Assembly (NCBI RefSeq): GCF_037392515.1
Contig: NC_090280.1
Coordinates: 20,832,618-20,896,617 of the forward strand
DNA: 64,000 nt
Direction: 5' to 3'
From: Haliotis asinina
Lineage: Eukaryota > Mollusca > Gastropoda > Lepetellida > Haliotidae
Made by a program: the position numbers and the translations under genes. The number at the start of each line of letters is the position of its first letter. The stretch's first letter is position 1. The notes beneath the pieces were generated by a model, which did not search any database, had not been told where the DNA came from, and saw nothing but the letters and a program-made list of their open reading frames with translations. Positions 32,212 through 44,000 of this stretch are shown here, piece by piece.

Positions 32212-35200
32212 TCACATGTCCTCTACGCTCCACTTATATGCAAGTTTTTCTGTAGCTCGTTTTTCAGACATCTTGGCAAATATTTGTTTTTCAAATCCAT
32301 TTGATCGATCAACTCCATCCCAGCGATATCCTGGCATTATTTTGAACCTGTTAGGGGGAGGGGCAGGACCGCTGTACTTGGGCCTCTCTGGAAATCGTAA
32401 GAGAAGAGTGTGAGATGACATAGTGATTAATGTTGCGAAGCCTGTTGTACCAATACTGTGTCTGTTTGTTGTTTAATGTTAATAGCAATGTTCCAGCTAT
32501 ATGACATCAGTTTGTACAGTCGGGACCAAATAATCAAGTGATTGATATCATGAGCATCAAGCTATGTAATTGGGAGATATGCATCAACCAAGTGAAAACG
32601 TTTGACAGCACGACCACATTAGTTGCCTCTTACAACAAGCATGTGTTGCTGAAGACCCTAATCATAAAGGTTATCTTATATTGTAACTGCCAGTTTTCTT
32701 TGTCTGAATAACATATAAACACGCAACTGATTCATCACAGTGTTTATCTGTAGTATCCCAAATACAAACTAATCAAAATGAAACAGAAATTTCAATATAC
32801 AAAGAACTATATTTATCACTTCATAGTGAGCATTTGCTAATTCAACTCAATAAATTGTTGTGACTGCCAAACACAACTGTGACTTTGATTCTGTAAACAT
32901 GATAACTGTCAGGAGCCTATATCTGAGAGTGGTCTCCGCTTGTGATCAGTTATATGTGAGAGTTGTCTTCCCTGGTGTTTATATTTGTGAGTTGTCTCTC
33001 CAGGTGGTCATATATTTTAGAGAGGTGTCTTTCCCTGTGATCACTTGTTTCCCTTGGTTAGCAGTTATATTTGAGACTTTTCTTTCCTACTGATCATTTA
33101 CTTCTAAGAATTGTCTACCCAGTTATAAGTGAGAGTTGTGTCCCCTTGTGCTCAATTTTATAGAAACCCCGTCCCATGGTAGTTGCCAACATTTGGAAAA
33201 AAAATTATTACCTGTCAGCACTTTTTCATGCAACAATACAAACCAACCTCCAGAAACACACACAAACCAACAGGAATACAAACCAACCTTTAACATTTGG
33301 ATCTTTATTCTTCTTTTTCTTCTTCTTCAAGAATGCTGCCATTGGATCGCCTTCCCTCTCCCTTGACTTCAGTAACTCGTCAAGGTCATCATCGTCACGG
33401 TAACGAGCCAGGGGTTTTGCTGCTTCATGGAGTGTGTCAGACAGACGCTGTTCTAGAGCTTCTTTCTGTTTCAACCTGCACAAAGCAAAAACAGTACATG
33501 TTGGTTATATATTATATTGGTTGCTCACTTTCATATTGTTTACCCTGGTTTTGTGATATTTTATATTCATAGAATTAGGCAAACACTTTGCACAGGAATT
33601 ATGTTTCTCATGAACATGCTTATATGTAACTTAGGGCATAACAAACTCCGTTGTTTTAACACTGTCCCCAGTCAAAGTAAACTTAGACCCAGTGTTATTC
33701 GTTACACTCCACTACTGAGTTTAGAAAAAAAACAGTAGGAGATACTGTCAGGTAACCTTTGAGATTGACCAATCAGAGCATAGCTTACCAAATCGCAAAA
33801 GTGGACATTCGCACATACCTTTTGAACTTTTCCCAACGTAAACATTTGTACCCGACCGATTCCAAATGATATATTTCCTACAATCGCTTCCGTTGATGCA
33901 CATGGAGCACGCCACAACACATTCGTAACTACTTGTGTCATTTCGGAAAGAGAAGAGTAGTTACGAATGGCCACAACAGTGAATAAACAGTCACGAAAAT
34001 AACGTTTTTCGCAACATCTAAGGATGTCAGCTTGTGGAAATATTAGCTTATGGTAACCATGTCAATAGAAACAAAAAAGCATATATACTGCAGGTCAAAT
34101 ATCTTCATTTCTTGAGAGATCATTGTCAGTGACTGGTGTATTTTGTAAGCCCCACCAAACCCTAAACATTAGCCACTGTCTGACTGGTTAAATCTGTTTA
34201 GCCGTCTCGCATTTGATTGGACAGTCATAGGTCGCTCAAAGGTTACCTGACGCGACCTCCTACAAGGTTTTGTTAGACCCAGTGCAGGAGTGCAACGAAT
34301 AACACTGGGGCTACGTTTACTTAGACTGACACTGTCCCTCGCTGTATATGTTAGTTGAAATGAGTATAAACTAAAAATAGTGTCCCTTTGAGTTCCTTAT
34401 AACTGTATCTAATCACACATTTCTCATTTTGAACTTGGCTGATTTGAAGCTTTCCTGTAGCAGTATGCGACAACTGCCTACTGTAGTAACCCAATTTGTA
34501 GCTAATTAACTTTAAGAATTGATAACTAACAGAGATGATTTAAGTATTACTGATAATCTTATTTTCCTAGTTGTCTTTCCTTTGTAACTAATTGCAGCTA
34601 ATCAAACTATCAGGACTTAAGTATGCTAATGGCGTATTCAAATTCCTACTGCTATAGTGCTATAATGGGGCAAACAACTGCAATAGTTAAATAGGTCGAT
34701 GCATCATCACACTTCTCCTCTGGGAGTCATCTCACCCTTTTCCCCATTCCTCATATCTCTTCTCCATCACGGCTTTCCTTCTCGCCTCCTCCTCTTCTTT
34801 CTCTTTCTCTTCAGCAAAGTTTCGTTTCCTTCCTCCCTTTTCTCGGAATACTGTTTTTGCGTTCTTGCCCAGCATCTCTCCATCAATCTAAACAAATTCA
34901 GAGGGAAAGAACTAACACCAGATATACTACAGAGCTAAGCAATATTTCTATTGTTCAAGGAATGTGTTGACAGGTGACACTTGTAAGGAAGTTTCCATTA
35001 CCAATTGATGGTTTTGCCTGGATAACAGTGGACATGTGAGTGAGTGAGTGAGTGAGTGAGTGAGTGAAGTTTTAAGCCACACTTATATTCCAGCTATATG
35101 GTGGCTGTCTGGACCACAAAATCCAGTGATAAACCAAATGAGCAACTATCTATGCAAACTGGGTGCTATGATGTGTCAACTGTGCAATTAGAATCTTCTT

Positions 35201-37808
35201 ACAACAAGCATGGATTGCTGAAGATCAATTCTAACCTCTATCTTCTAGTAAGTGAGTGAGTAAGAGCAAGGTTTTACACTGCTTCTATGAATATTCCAAC
35301 AATATCATTGCAAAGTAGACCAGAAAGGATCATTGCACATTGTACAAATTGTAAGCAAAGATGCAAAAATTATGGTACCTTTCTAAACATGTCATCTTCT
35401 TTCTTCCTCATCTTCTCTGCCTCTTGTTTCATCTCCCTAGCACTAGACAGACCTGCCTTTGCTCCGCCCAATGTCTTTGTGGCTTTCTTTTTATTTTCGA
35501 CATCCTCCTCTTTCTTGATTCTACGAGGAGACGAGTCACTGTCAGAACCATGCCGCCTTTTGCGGGGAGGAGAATTATCAGAATTGGAGTCATTGAATCG
35601 AGTTTTCCTTCTTCTCTGTTTCGAGTCTTTATCTGTTTTGAATTGTCTAAGCCTCCGTGGAGGGGACTGGTCAGACTGTATATGTCTCCTTGGTGGTGAC
35701 TGGTCAGAATCAGAATCATGTCTACCTTTCCTTGGTGGTGACTGGTCAGAATCTGAATCATGTCTACCTTTCCTTGGTGGTGACTGGTCAGAATCTGAAT
35801 CATGTCTACCTTTCCTTGGTGGTGATTGGCCAGAATCTGAATCATGTCTACCTTTCCTTGGTAGTGACTGGTCAGAATCCACTTCTTGTTTCACTCTTTT
35901 GTAATTGTGTGATGTACTTTTCCTCCTTGGAGGTGACTGGTCAGAATCAGAGTCATGTCTACCTCTTCTGGGTGGTGATTGGTCAGAATCAGAGTTATGT
36001 CTACCTCTTCTGGGTGGTGATTGGTCAGAATCAGAATCATGTCTACCTTTCCTTGGCAATGATTGGTCAGAATCAGAATCATGTCTCTGTCTTCTAGGTG
36101 ATGACTGGTCAGAGTTTGAATCATGCCTACTTCTTCTCTTGATCACACCATATTCTGGTGAATCTCCAGCTGAAAAAGAAATAATGAACTGTCATCATAA
36201 ATGACAAACTAATGCACATATAGTACTCACATAATTGAGCAGATTGTTTTTAGCATGCACAGATTTAGTGGTAATAAATGACCCAGAATAGATTAATGCT
36301 ACCGCCAGCAATATTCATGGAATGCCTTGTGGGACAGATCTGGGTTTCACACACTTCTCAATGTGGGACGTAAATATTACTAGTTTGCTTTTTAGGTTTA
36401 GGGCACCAGAAATGGGCTTCACACATTGCACCCATGACGGGAATTGAACCCGGAGTCTTCAGGATGCCTGGGCGATAGTATTAGTAATGATGACAATGAT
36501 AATAATCATACAGTTCTCAGGTAGTGCTAACAATGGTGTTCCCTGACCTTTTTTCTGATGGTTAACTCCCTTCCATCGCTGGCTGTCTTGGAACTCCTCC
36601 ATGCGTTTGATGTGCTCCGGCCTTTCATCAATGACATCAGCAATTGTGGGCTCGTTGTCACCAACATCCTCCTCCAGGGTGTTATGCAGGTTGCTTGGCA
36701 ACAAGTGGTTTACAGTGATGTCATCATCAATGATTTGCATCCTGAAAGAGGAAGTATGCAATAAATTAAATTCTGTTATTTGAAATATATTCACTCAGAA
36801 ATAATGAATATTTCCCACCCTTGAAACAAGTTCAATCTTGTAGCTCGTGAAACTACATCACAGTACGTTAAACAAACTGTGGATGAAACATTGACAAGAA
36901 CTACACTCAACAACCACAAACCACAGCTGAACCACATCTAACGTACACCGTGCACATCACAAAAGATATTTTAATGTTGATTTCAAAAGTCTTAAGTGAA
37001 AAAGTGTGTCTTGATGAACTGGTATCTCAAGATCTGTTATGTTCTGTTTGTCGCCAAAGATGTGTCAACTCCCTAAGGATTGGAAATGGTGTGCAATGGA
37101 GAGCACTATAGTGTGAGGCATGCAGCGAGACAGTGGGTTTGTCATAGTACCATAATTTGATCTGCAGCAACCTGTCTTACCCATGTTTTCAGTCATGTTT
37201 ACAATTATTTGTGAACCTGTTATTTTCAGGTATTTCTTCTTTTCTGGATCAAATCTTAAAAAAAAGTTGCAGTTATTGTTTCGCAATAGTTTGGTTGTTT
37301 GTAAGAGTTCTGCCCATACTCCCCATCCAATCAAAAGCCAAAATTACAAACTGACATGCATACCTAACCCTAAATATTCATCCAAAAAACTATATCAGGT
37401 GTAAAAAAATCAGTCAATGAACTTATTTCATTGTTGGAATATTACATCGAGGAAGGTGGAAAGACTCTATGTAAAAAGAGGCGGTTACGGGAGGAACTCT
37501 TTCCACAACGAAGAGATCTGTGAGGCATGCGTAACACTAACAGCCAGTCGACTACCATAAAACTGCACCTGTGAAGTGAAATATTCCCCACATTGACAGT
37601 GCACGAAAAGTGGGGCACTTGTGGTTGTGCGAAATGTTCATAACTTTGATGGAACCGCTGTATTGAATCACGACGCTAACTGATACAAATAAGCATTGAT
37701 ATACCCATGTTTGCCTGATGCCTTGTTCTTCTTCTTCCGTTTTTTCTTTTCCGTTCTTCCATCCGACGACATATAACGTTTCAAATACTCTTCTTTACTT
37801 ACCGCCAT
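32212..37808 (-). CDS. BUD13: BUD13 homolog, RES complex splicing factor (534 residues)
   Basis: BUD13 is a subunit of the nuclear retention-and-splicing (RES) complex that binds the activated spliceosome. Six coding exons on the minus strand: 37705-37808, 36548-36741, 35379-36169, 34736-34887, 33288-33475 and 32212-32387; all have GT-AG ends and phases that sum to 535 codons. The start reads [12 protein letters not shown], like SKAEYLKRY of human BUD13. Exon 2 has IIDDDI and [13 protein letters not shown]. Exon 3 (about residues 100-362) carries about twelve [14 protein letters not shown]-type repeats, as in vertebrate BUD13. The C-terminal domain has [61 protein letters not shown] and the exact family ending [10 protein letters not shown]. 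It is head to head with ASCC2. Open frames on the opposite strand of exon 3 are shadows of its repeats. Confidence 0.97.
32470..32665 (-). mobile_element. SINE-B copy, reverse orientation
   Basis: Inverted landmarks CAATGTTCCAGCTATATGAC, AATCAAGTGATTGATATCAT and GAGCATCAAGCTATGTAATT, then TTAGTTGCCTCTTACAACAA and TGTGTTGCTGAAGACC. Intron 5 of BUD13. Confidence 0.78.
32925..33150 (+). repeat. Degenerate minisatellite of about 36 bp
   Basis: About six units of the type GTGAGAGTTGTCTTCCCTGG or TGAGTTGTCTCTCCAGGTGG, then TGATCAGTTATAT. Intron 5 of BUD13. Confidence 0.65.
33669..34328 (+). mobile_element. MULE-type MITE, copy 2
   Basis: A 660-bp element flanked by the direct repeat ACACTGTCCC at 33659-33668 and 34329-34338. 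The ends are inverted repeats: CAGTCAAAGTAAACTTAGAC at the left against CAGTCTAAGTAAACGTAGCC read from the right, each followed by CCAGTGTTATTCGTT. It is alignable throughout with the inverted copy at 11205-11804 (shared inner blocks TTACCTGACGCGACCTCC, TATTTGACCTGCAGTATA, GACATGGTTACCAT). Lies in intron 4 of BUD13. No coding capacity. Confidence 0.85.
35036..35235 (-). mobile_element. SINE-B copy, reverse orientation
   Basis: Starts with the (GTGA)n complement of the tail, then ACTTATATTCCAGCTATATG, GTCTGGACCACAAAATCCAG, GATGTGTCAACTGTGCAATT and ACAACAAGCATGGATTGCTG. Intron 3 of BUD13. Confidence 0.75.
35245..35355 (-). mobile_element. SINE-A fragment, reverse orientation, next to BUD13 exon 3
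   Basis: GTAAGTGAGTGAGTAAGAGC, TTTTACACTGCTTCTATGAA, ATATTCCAACAATATCATTG and GCACATTGTAC. Lies directly downstream of the exon 3 donor. Confidence 0.7.
36400..36478 (-). mobile_element. SINE-A fragment, reverse orientation
   Basis: GGCACCAGAAATGGGCTTCA, CACATTGCACCCATGACGGG and AATTGAACCCGGAGTCTTCA keep the inverted box B. Intron 2 of BUD13. Confidence 0.7.
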
Positions 37809-38062
37809 GACGACAGGGCAGCAGTAAGTGAGGGAGCATTCGTCTGTGATCTCGAGGTAGTTGCTCTTGTTTGTGATACGGATACCCTAATGTACCGTCT
37901 AATTTAGTGCACTTATTCCTTGTTTACTAGATTCTCTAAATATATGCATGTATTTGAGGTTGATATGCATAAATATAAATGCACGAAACTGATTATTTAT
38001 TGTGGTAAATGAACGATCCCTTGTCTAGGTGAAGGTCATTTTTGCAGCCCGAATGTGACAGC
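37809..38062. promoter_or_regulatory. Shared (bidirectional) promoter region of BUD13 and ASCC2
   Basis: The two start codons (37808 on the minus strand, 38063 on the plus strand) are separated by 254 bases. No TATA box is obvious at a suitable place; the middle is AT-rich (TATATGCATG, TATGCATAAATATAAATGCA). On the plus strand a donor-like GTAAGTG at 37824 and acceptors CTTGTCTAG (to 38028) and TTTTTGCAG (to 38047) would allow a short 5' UTR intron for ASCC2. Promoter role is inferred from gene arrangement. Confidence 0.7.
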
Positions 38063-41000
38063 ATGTCCACTCCTCTTGACAAGAAACAAGTTCCATATGA
38101 CGATAGTAGCGGCAAGCGGGATCATCTGCCAGCATTGGTATGGTATACTTATCTTCTTGTGGCAGTAAATAATTAAGTGTCATAAACAAGTGAGTCTTAT
38201 TTGTCCTGAAATTGAAGTTTTCCTGCCGACTATGAAAACAACCCAAAATGTCCGAATTTTATGTTGTGCAATAAGAGTTACTGAGTGAGTTCAAGTTTAT
38301 CAACATTCCCGCAGTGGGTCACTAGAAGCGTGCTTTACAGATTGTTCCTATGTGGGGAATCGAACCCGTGTCTGCGGCATGACTGCCAACTGTCTAGACT
38401 AATGAGACCCGTGAAGATCCCGGGATAGAATAGGCCTTCAGCAACCCATACTTGCCATAAAAGGCGACTATGCTTGTCGTAAGAGGCGACTAACGGGATC
38501 GGGTGGTCAGCTCGCTGACTTGGTTGACACATGTCATCGGTTCCCAATTGCGCAGATCGATGCTCATATTGTTGATCACTGGATTGTCTGGTCCAGACTC
38601 GATTATTTACAGACCGCCGCCATATAGCTGAAATATTGCTGAGTGTGGCGTAAAACTAAACTCACTCACTCACTAGACTAATGATTAGTCTCTGAATATA
38701 TTCCATTCATAACGCGTGATAGGTCTCTGAAAGATAGCTGCTTATTAGCATGATAGTCTGTCTATTGACAACAGATTTCTGTATGAAAAGCATGTCAGCA
38801 TGTCCTGTTTATTAAAACATAAGGCATAAAAGTATGTTTTGTGATGTCAAAACCAGTTATAGAATGGTACTGTGCTGTACCATGTTTTCTTTTCCCTTTA
38901 ATTTCTTGTGTACAGTGAGATGACAGCACCACCTTTAAACACCATCTCATGTGCAGAAGCTTCCGTTGCATTCGGAACACAAAATGTTTGAAATGTTCAG
39001 CTGGTCCAATTTCTGTTAAAGTACTAAAGTTCTACCATAGAACATAATGCACTTTGAGAACCTTCATAAATGTGATCATAACTTCTGAAATAACGCTCAC
39101 AAGCTGTCAAGCAGACCATCGACTGCTCAAGTGAAAAGCCAAACATAAATATGACGTGACTCAAATGGAATGTCGCAGACGTAATAAAAAAACATTGAAC
39201 ACTGAATTGGTCATCTCTTACATATATTTTTTTCGTGCAGCAGAAATCATACCAGACATGTGATCTCCGGGTTCATTTAAAATACTACTGCGATGATACT
39301 ATATTGCGCAGACATGACACGTGTCCTTGCCATGGCAGGCCATGCAGTGAAGAAGAATGAATGTGCAAATGATTGAATAACTTACCTGTAAATATGTTTA
39401 TTTTTAACAAATTTCACCAAAAAACATCAAAATAATGAAGAAGAAAATTACCAGCTAGCTTGGCTTTTAATTAAAATGATAGGTTGTATTAGTTGATTTC
39501 TGCGGAAAAGAATGCATCACATGCGCTTCCATACAAGGGCGTTACCCTGCGCAATAACGAGTAAGCCCAAAACATGGTACGTCACTTCTGGCGCTCATGC
39601 TTGCGGACAAGACACGAAATGTACGTTGCATTGGAAACCAGCAGAGGACAGAACATTCTAACAATAAATTTATAAAAGATGAAGTGATATTTATGGTACA
39701 TTACTTCTAGCATTCATGCTTGCGGACAAGACACGAAATGTACAATGCATTGGAAACCAGTGGAGGAAAGAACATTCTAACAATAAATTTATAAAAGATG
39801 AAGTGATATTTATTTACAGAATTACAGTTTTGATAATCTACTGATACGCAGTAATGTTCATGATCATCTTTTGCGCTGTTATCCTGAAAAAAGGAAAATA
39901 TCCCAGTTTCACCTGTTTTCAGCGACGTAACAGAGATTTGTGGTACATATGTATTCATGCAATCATAATAAAAACATTTTACATTCATGACAAAGAACGT
40001 TAGTCAGGGTGTTTTCTTGTACTTTTTTAAATGATTCTCTCAGCTTTGTTTTTGAGCAAGGCAGACATGACTGAAATGTTCCGTATTTGGCAACTTAAGC
40101 ATTACGTCACCAGTTTTTGGCAATAACGTTACACACAAAATATCTATGGTGTTCAATTGTCAGCATAATTACCCAAGACAAATTTGTGTCATCCACTCAC
40201 TTGTCATACTTTAAGAGTTAATTTAAATGTAAGTTCAACAATTTCAAACTAGATGACGATGAAATCCAAACTTGTTATGTACACTGTTGATGATAGTTTA
40301 TGAATGCAATATTCACTCTTCCACTGGACTTTGATCACAGTGGGGACAGAAAATTGCTGTATGCGCACATACAACAGTGACACTGGCACAAAAAACAAGG
40401 TGAACCCAGTGACCACATTTGTCACAAACGTGATTGAGTCACTATGATGCAATGCATCGAGTGTCAATTTCCCACAATGAGCAAACTGTGTCAGTGGCAC
40501 AGTCCGAAAAACGATCTGAAAATGATGTTGATGGGTGCAGAGCGTTGTATTTCATGCGTGCTTGTCCATTCCCTTTTGACTCATTTTAGGCAGCATTTCC
40601 CTTTGACAACCAAGACGATGTGGACAATGATGTTGTGACACTTGACCTTTTCTTACTCTGTGCTGACTTCTGTTTCTCTGGATGGTTTTCTTGTGTTCGG
40701 CTGTCTGTCTGATTTGTGATGACTTTCCTGCCAACAATTTTACTGATGGTGTTCCTTGGCTTGTATGTTTGAACATTTCACCCAAACATTCCAAGACTGT
40801 TCGTGCAGTATCCAGATAGCTCCTAATAACAGCTCATCCCTCATACAATGACCAGGGAATACAAACTGAGGGGAAACACTGCTACCAACTGCCTTACCCC
40901 TCGTTACCGTTTGTGATTTCCCAGATGCTACAGTCTGTGGTCCGCGAATTGCAATGTTCATTGGTGATGATTTTGGGTGGTGTTACATCAGTTGAGAGTC

Positions 41001-44000
41001 CCTTTTCATCTTTGTACAAAATAGCATGGTAGCGGTGTAAACCTTCACTTGCACGCGCGCACGCATGCAGGCACTCACTCACTCACTCACTCACTCACTC
41101 ACTCACTCACTCACTCACTCACTCACTCACTCACTCACTCACTCACTCAGCTCTGATATGGTTCGGTAAAAAGGATTCTTCTTGTGAGGAAAACAGCAAC
41201 ATTGGACCTGACTTCACAGTATCTATGTTGATATTGCCTAACAAGCAATCCTTAATAGTAGAAGCCATAACCCCGTCACCTAGCCACTGTGTGCGGACAC
41301 ATTTTCTTCTACCACCAGTCTGTAAGCATTGATGACGTCATCTCTGGTGTAATTTGATCTATAATGTTATGTTTGTCTGAAAGGACACAAGAAAAACTTT
41401 TTTCACTTAGTATGTTGATATGAACTATTTCAAGGAAATTTTGACCTCTGACCTCGCATGCGTTCTGGTGAAATCACATGAGAAATATGATCACAGAAAA
41501 CAGGGGAATGCTGAATTCATGTTTCGGTGGGATATAAGGTGAAAAAAGGAGTAATCGGTGAAATCTTGATAAAAATGTGCTCAGATTTGTATTTTCTGTT
41601 TTGTTTAGCATCCCAAATGGCTGGAGAAGATGGTGTTTGTGGCTTACACTCCACCCCCAACGGACATAACAGACAGGGGTCAGTATGAACAATGGCTGGA
41701 GAGGTTAAAGTTCATAGCGGAGGATCTTCATTGGCTGCTTCAGCTTCCACACGACAAGTTCTGGTGTCAGGTACTTGTGAAACAAAGGAGGTTGCTTAAA
41801 AGCTTTGTTTAAAAAAGTCCCAATGAATACCTTAGAATCTATGATTTAGGTTAGGAGTGGTCTTTAGCAACCCGTTCTTGTAAGTGGTAACTAACAGTAT
41901 CGGAGGGTCAGGCTTGGTTGACACATATCATTGTATCCCTGCTGCGTAGATTGATGGACATGATGCTCATTACTGACTTATTTGAAAGCTGTTGTCATTG
42001 CTGAACAACAAACAAAACTGTCACTTTAGTGATATTTATTCCTCATTGCCTTAAGATATGGAGGGCAGATCAAATATCCACTAAATATTAATAATTTAAA
42101 TAGTTAATATTTAATTAACTAAATAAAACTAAAACTAAGAGACTAACTAGTATGTAATGAAGACATATTGTAAGGGAAATTGGTGAAACCTGATAGCTGA
42201 TAACTTATCAACTCATACAATGTCCTTCTGGTTCTTTTTAACATAGAAGTCTTTAGTCGCTTTGTAGAGTTACGTCCCTTAATGGTGCCAGAAACCGATG
42301 GTCATAGGTCCTAACACAAATTCATCCCGAATAATGTTTTCCAGCATTGTCAGCATCATGGCTTATGGCCATGGGTTTCACTAGAATGGAATGTCCGCCT
42401 CACAATCAGAACACTTCTCACACGTCATGTTATAACCAAAGTACCGTTCATTGTCATTGGCTAACTTGTATACTGAAATGTTTACGGGTTGTTTTGACTG
42501 TCAAGAGTTGGATATTTGGCTCCATGTCTCCTGGAAATGTCTATAACAATATTTATGGGTTTTTTTCAGGCTGTGTTTAATGAAAGTTTGCTTACATTGT
42601 TGGACACATATCTCCGTTTCTCTCCAAGGTAACCATTCATCTATGTTTTAGTGTCAAGAGAAACAACTGTTTTTAGCTAATGAGTTAAACATGTTTGTTT
42701 TGTTGTTTTCTTGATATTTGATTTTTTTCAGCTTGTTCATAGTTACTCTCAACAGTGTTTTAATGGTGTAGTTGCACCGAATTATGTGAATAAATTTGGT
42801 TCCAAAGGTTAGGAGGAGACCTTTTATCTGAAATATGAAGGTTTTAAAGCTACAATAACAGAACATGGTAAACATTCATCTTAGCATGTTTGCTCATTGC
42901 TGTTTTTTCTCAAAATGTGTTGAAATGAAAAACGTTCTTTTTTTTCACTCATATGAATAGGCATACATAAGTACTGCAAGGTGTTGCTGGTACATAACTC
43001 ACAGTAAAATATGGGCTTTTTCATCAGAGAGTTGATGAATTTAATAATTTCAAGTTTACAAAATCACATATGTCTGATTTTGTCATTTAACATGTAGAAG
43101 AAAAAGTAGTAAGCTGTGTCATATTTCTAGGTCATATGATGTAATCTACGATCTTCCAAATGATGGGAGGGAGCGACACCTGGAGGTGCATCGTCTTGTC
43201 TTCATGACCTGCGTCAGAATGGCCACTCACAAGGAATCAAAGGTGGAAATGTGTCTGTTTGATATCATCCCCATTTCATTATGTGTACTGGTGGTTTACA
43301 GGAACGAGCAACAATTCCTTATGGAGAGTTATGTCCCTTAGCTGTGCTGTGATCTGCCGAATGTGGTCTTACCCCACCATTAAGCTTGATTATTCCCTAT
43401 CTGTGAAAGGAACTGTGGAGCAGGAGGCAATGGGTTCCATCCACGGACACGTCATACTACTTAGTGGACACATATCATCATATCCAATTTGCCTAGATCA
43501 TTGCTGATGCTGTTGATCACTGGATTGTCTGGCCCAGTCTCAAATATTTACAGACCACTTCCATGTAGCTGGAATATTGATGAGTGAGGCGTAAAACTAA
43601 ACTTTCTCACTTACTACACATGAAGTTTGATTGTCCAGTGATCTAAACAATAAACCAACCATCAAACTATCAGATGAGAAGACGGTATTTGCCTACCAGT
43701 CTTCTTGTCAGGCAGTCTCTATAACGTACCCATCTGTACATGTTAAACTGCTGCAAGGAAATTCAGTGTGCTAGTACTGAGAAACTTTGACTCAAATTCG
43801 TACAAGCAACCTCATACTGTTATGTCAGTATTGTCATTGTAGAAGTCAAGTAAGCTTGAATCTGATGTTAAGCCCCATTTCAGGATGATTGGGGTAGCCT
43901 AATGGTTAAAGTGTTAACTTGTCACACTAGAGGCTGGGTTTCAATTCTCCACATGAAAATCATTACTTGTGCCCCATGTTCACTGTGTTAAACTATGTTT

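Noticed and set aside
35287-36204. Plus-strand open frames with GGDWSESES-type repeats
   Set aside because: These are the antisense of the BUD13 SDSDQSPPR repeats; splicing and homology place the gene on the minus strand.
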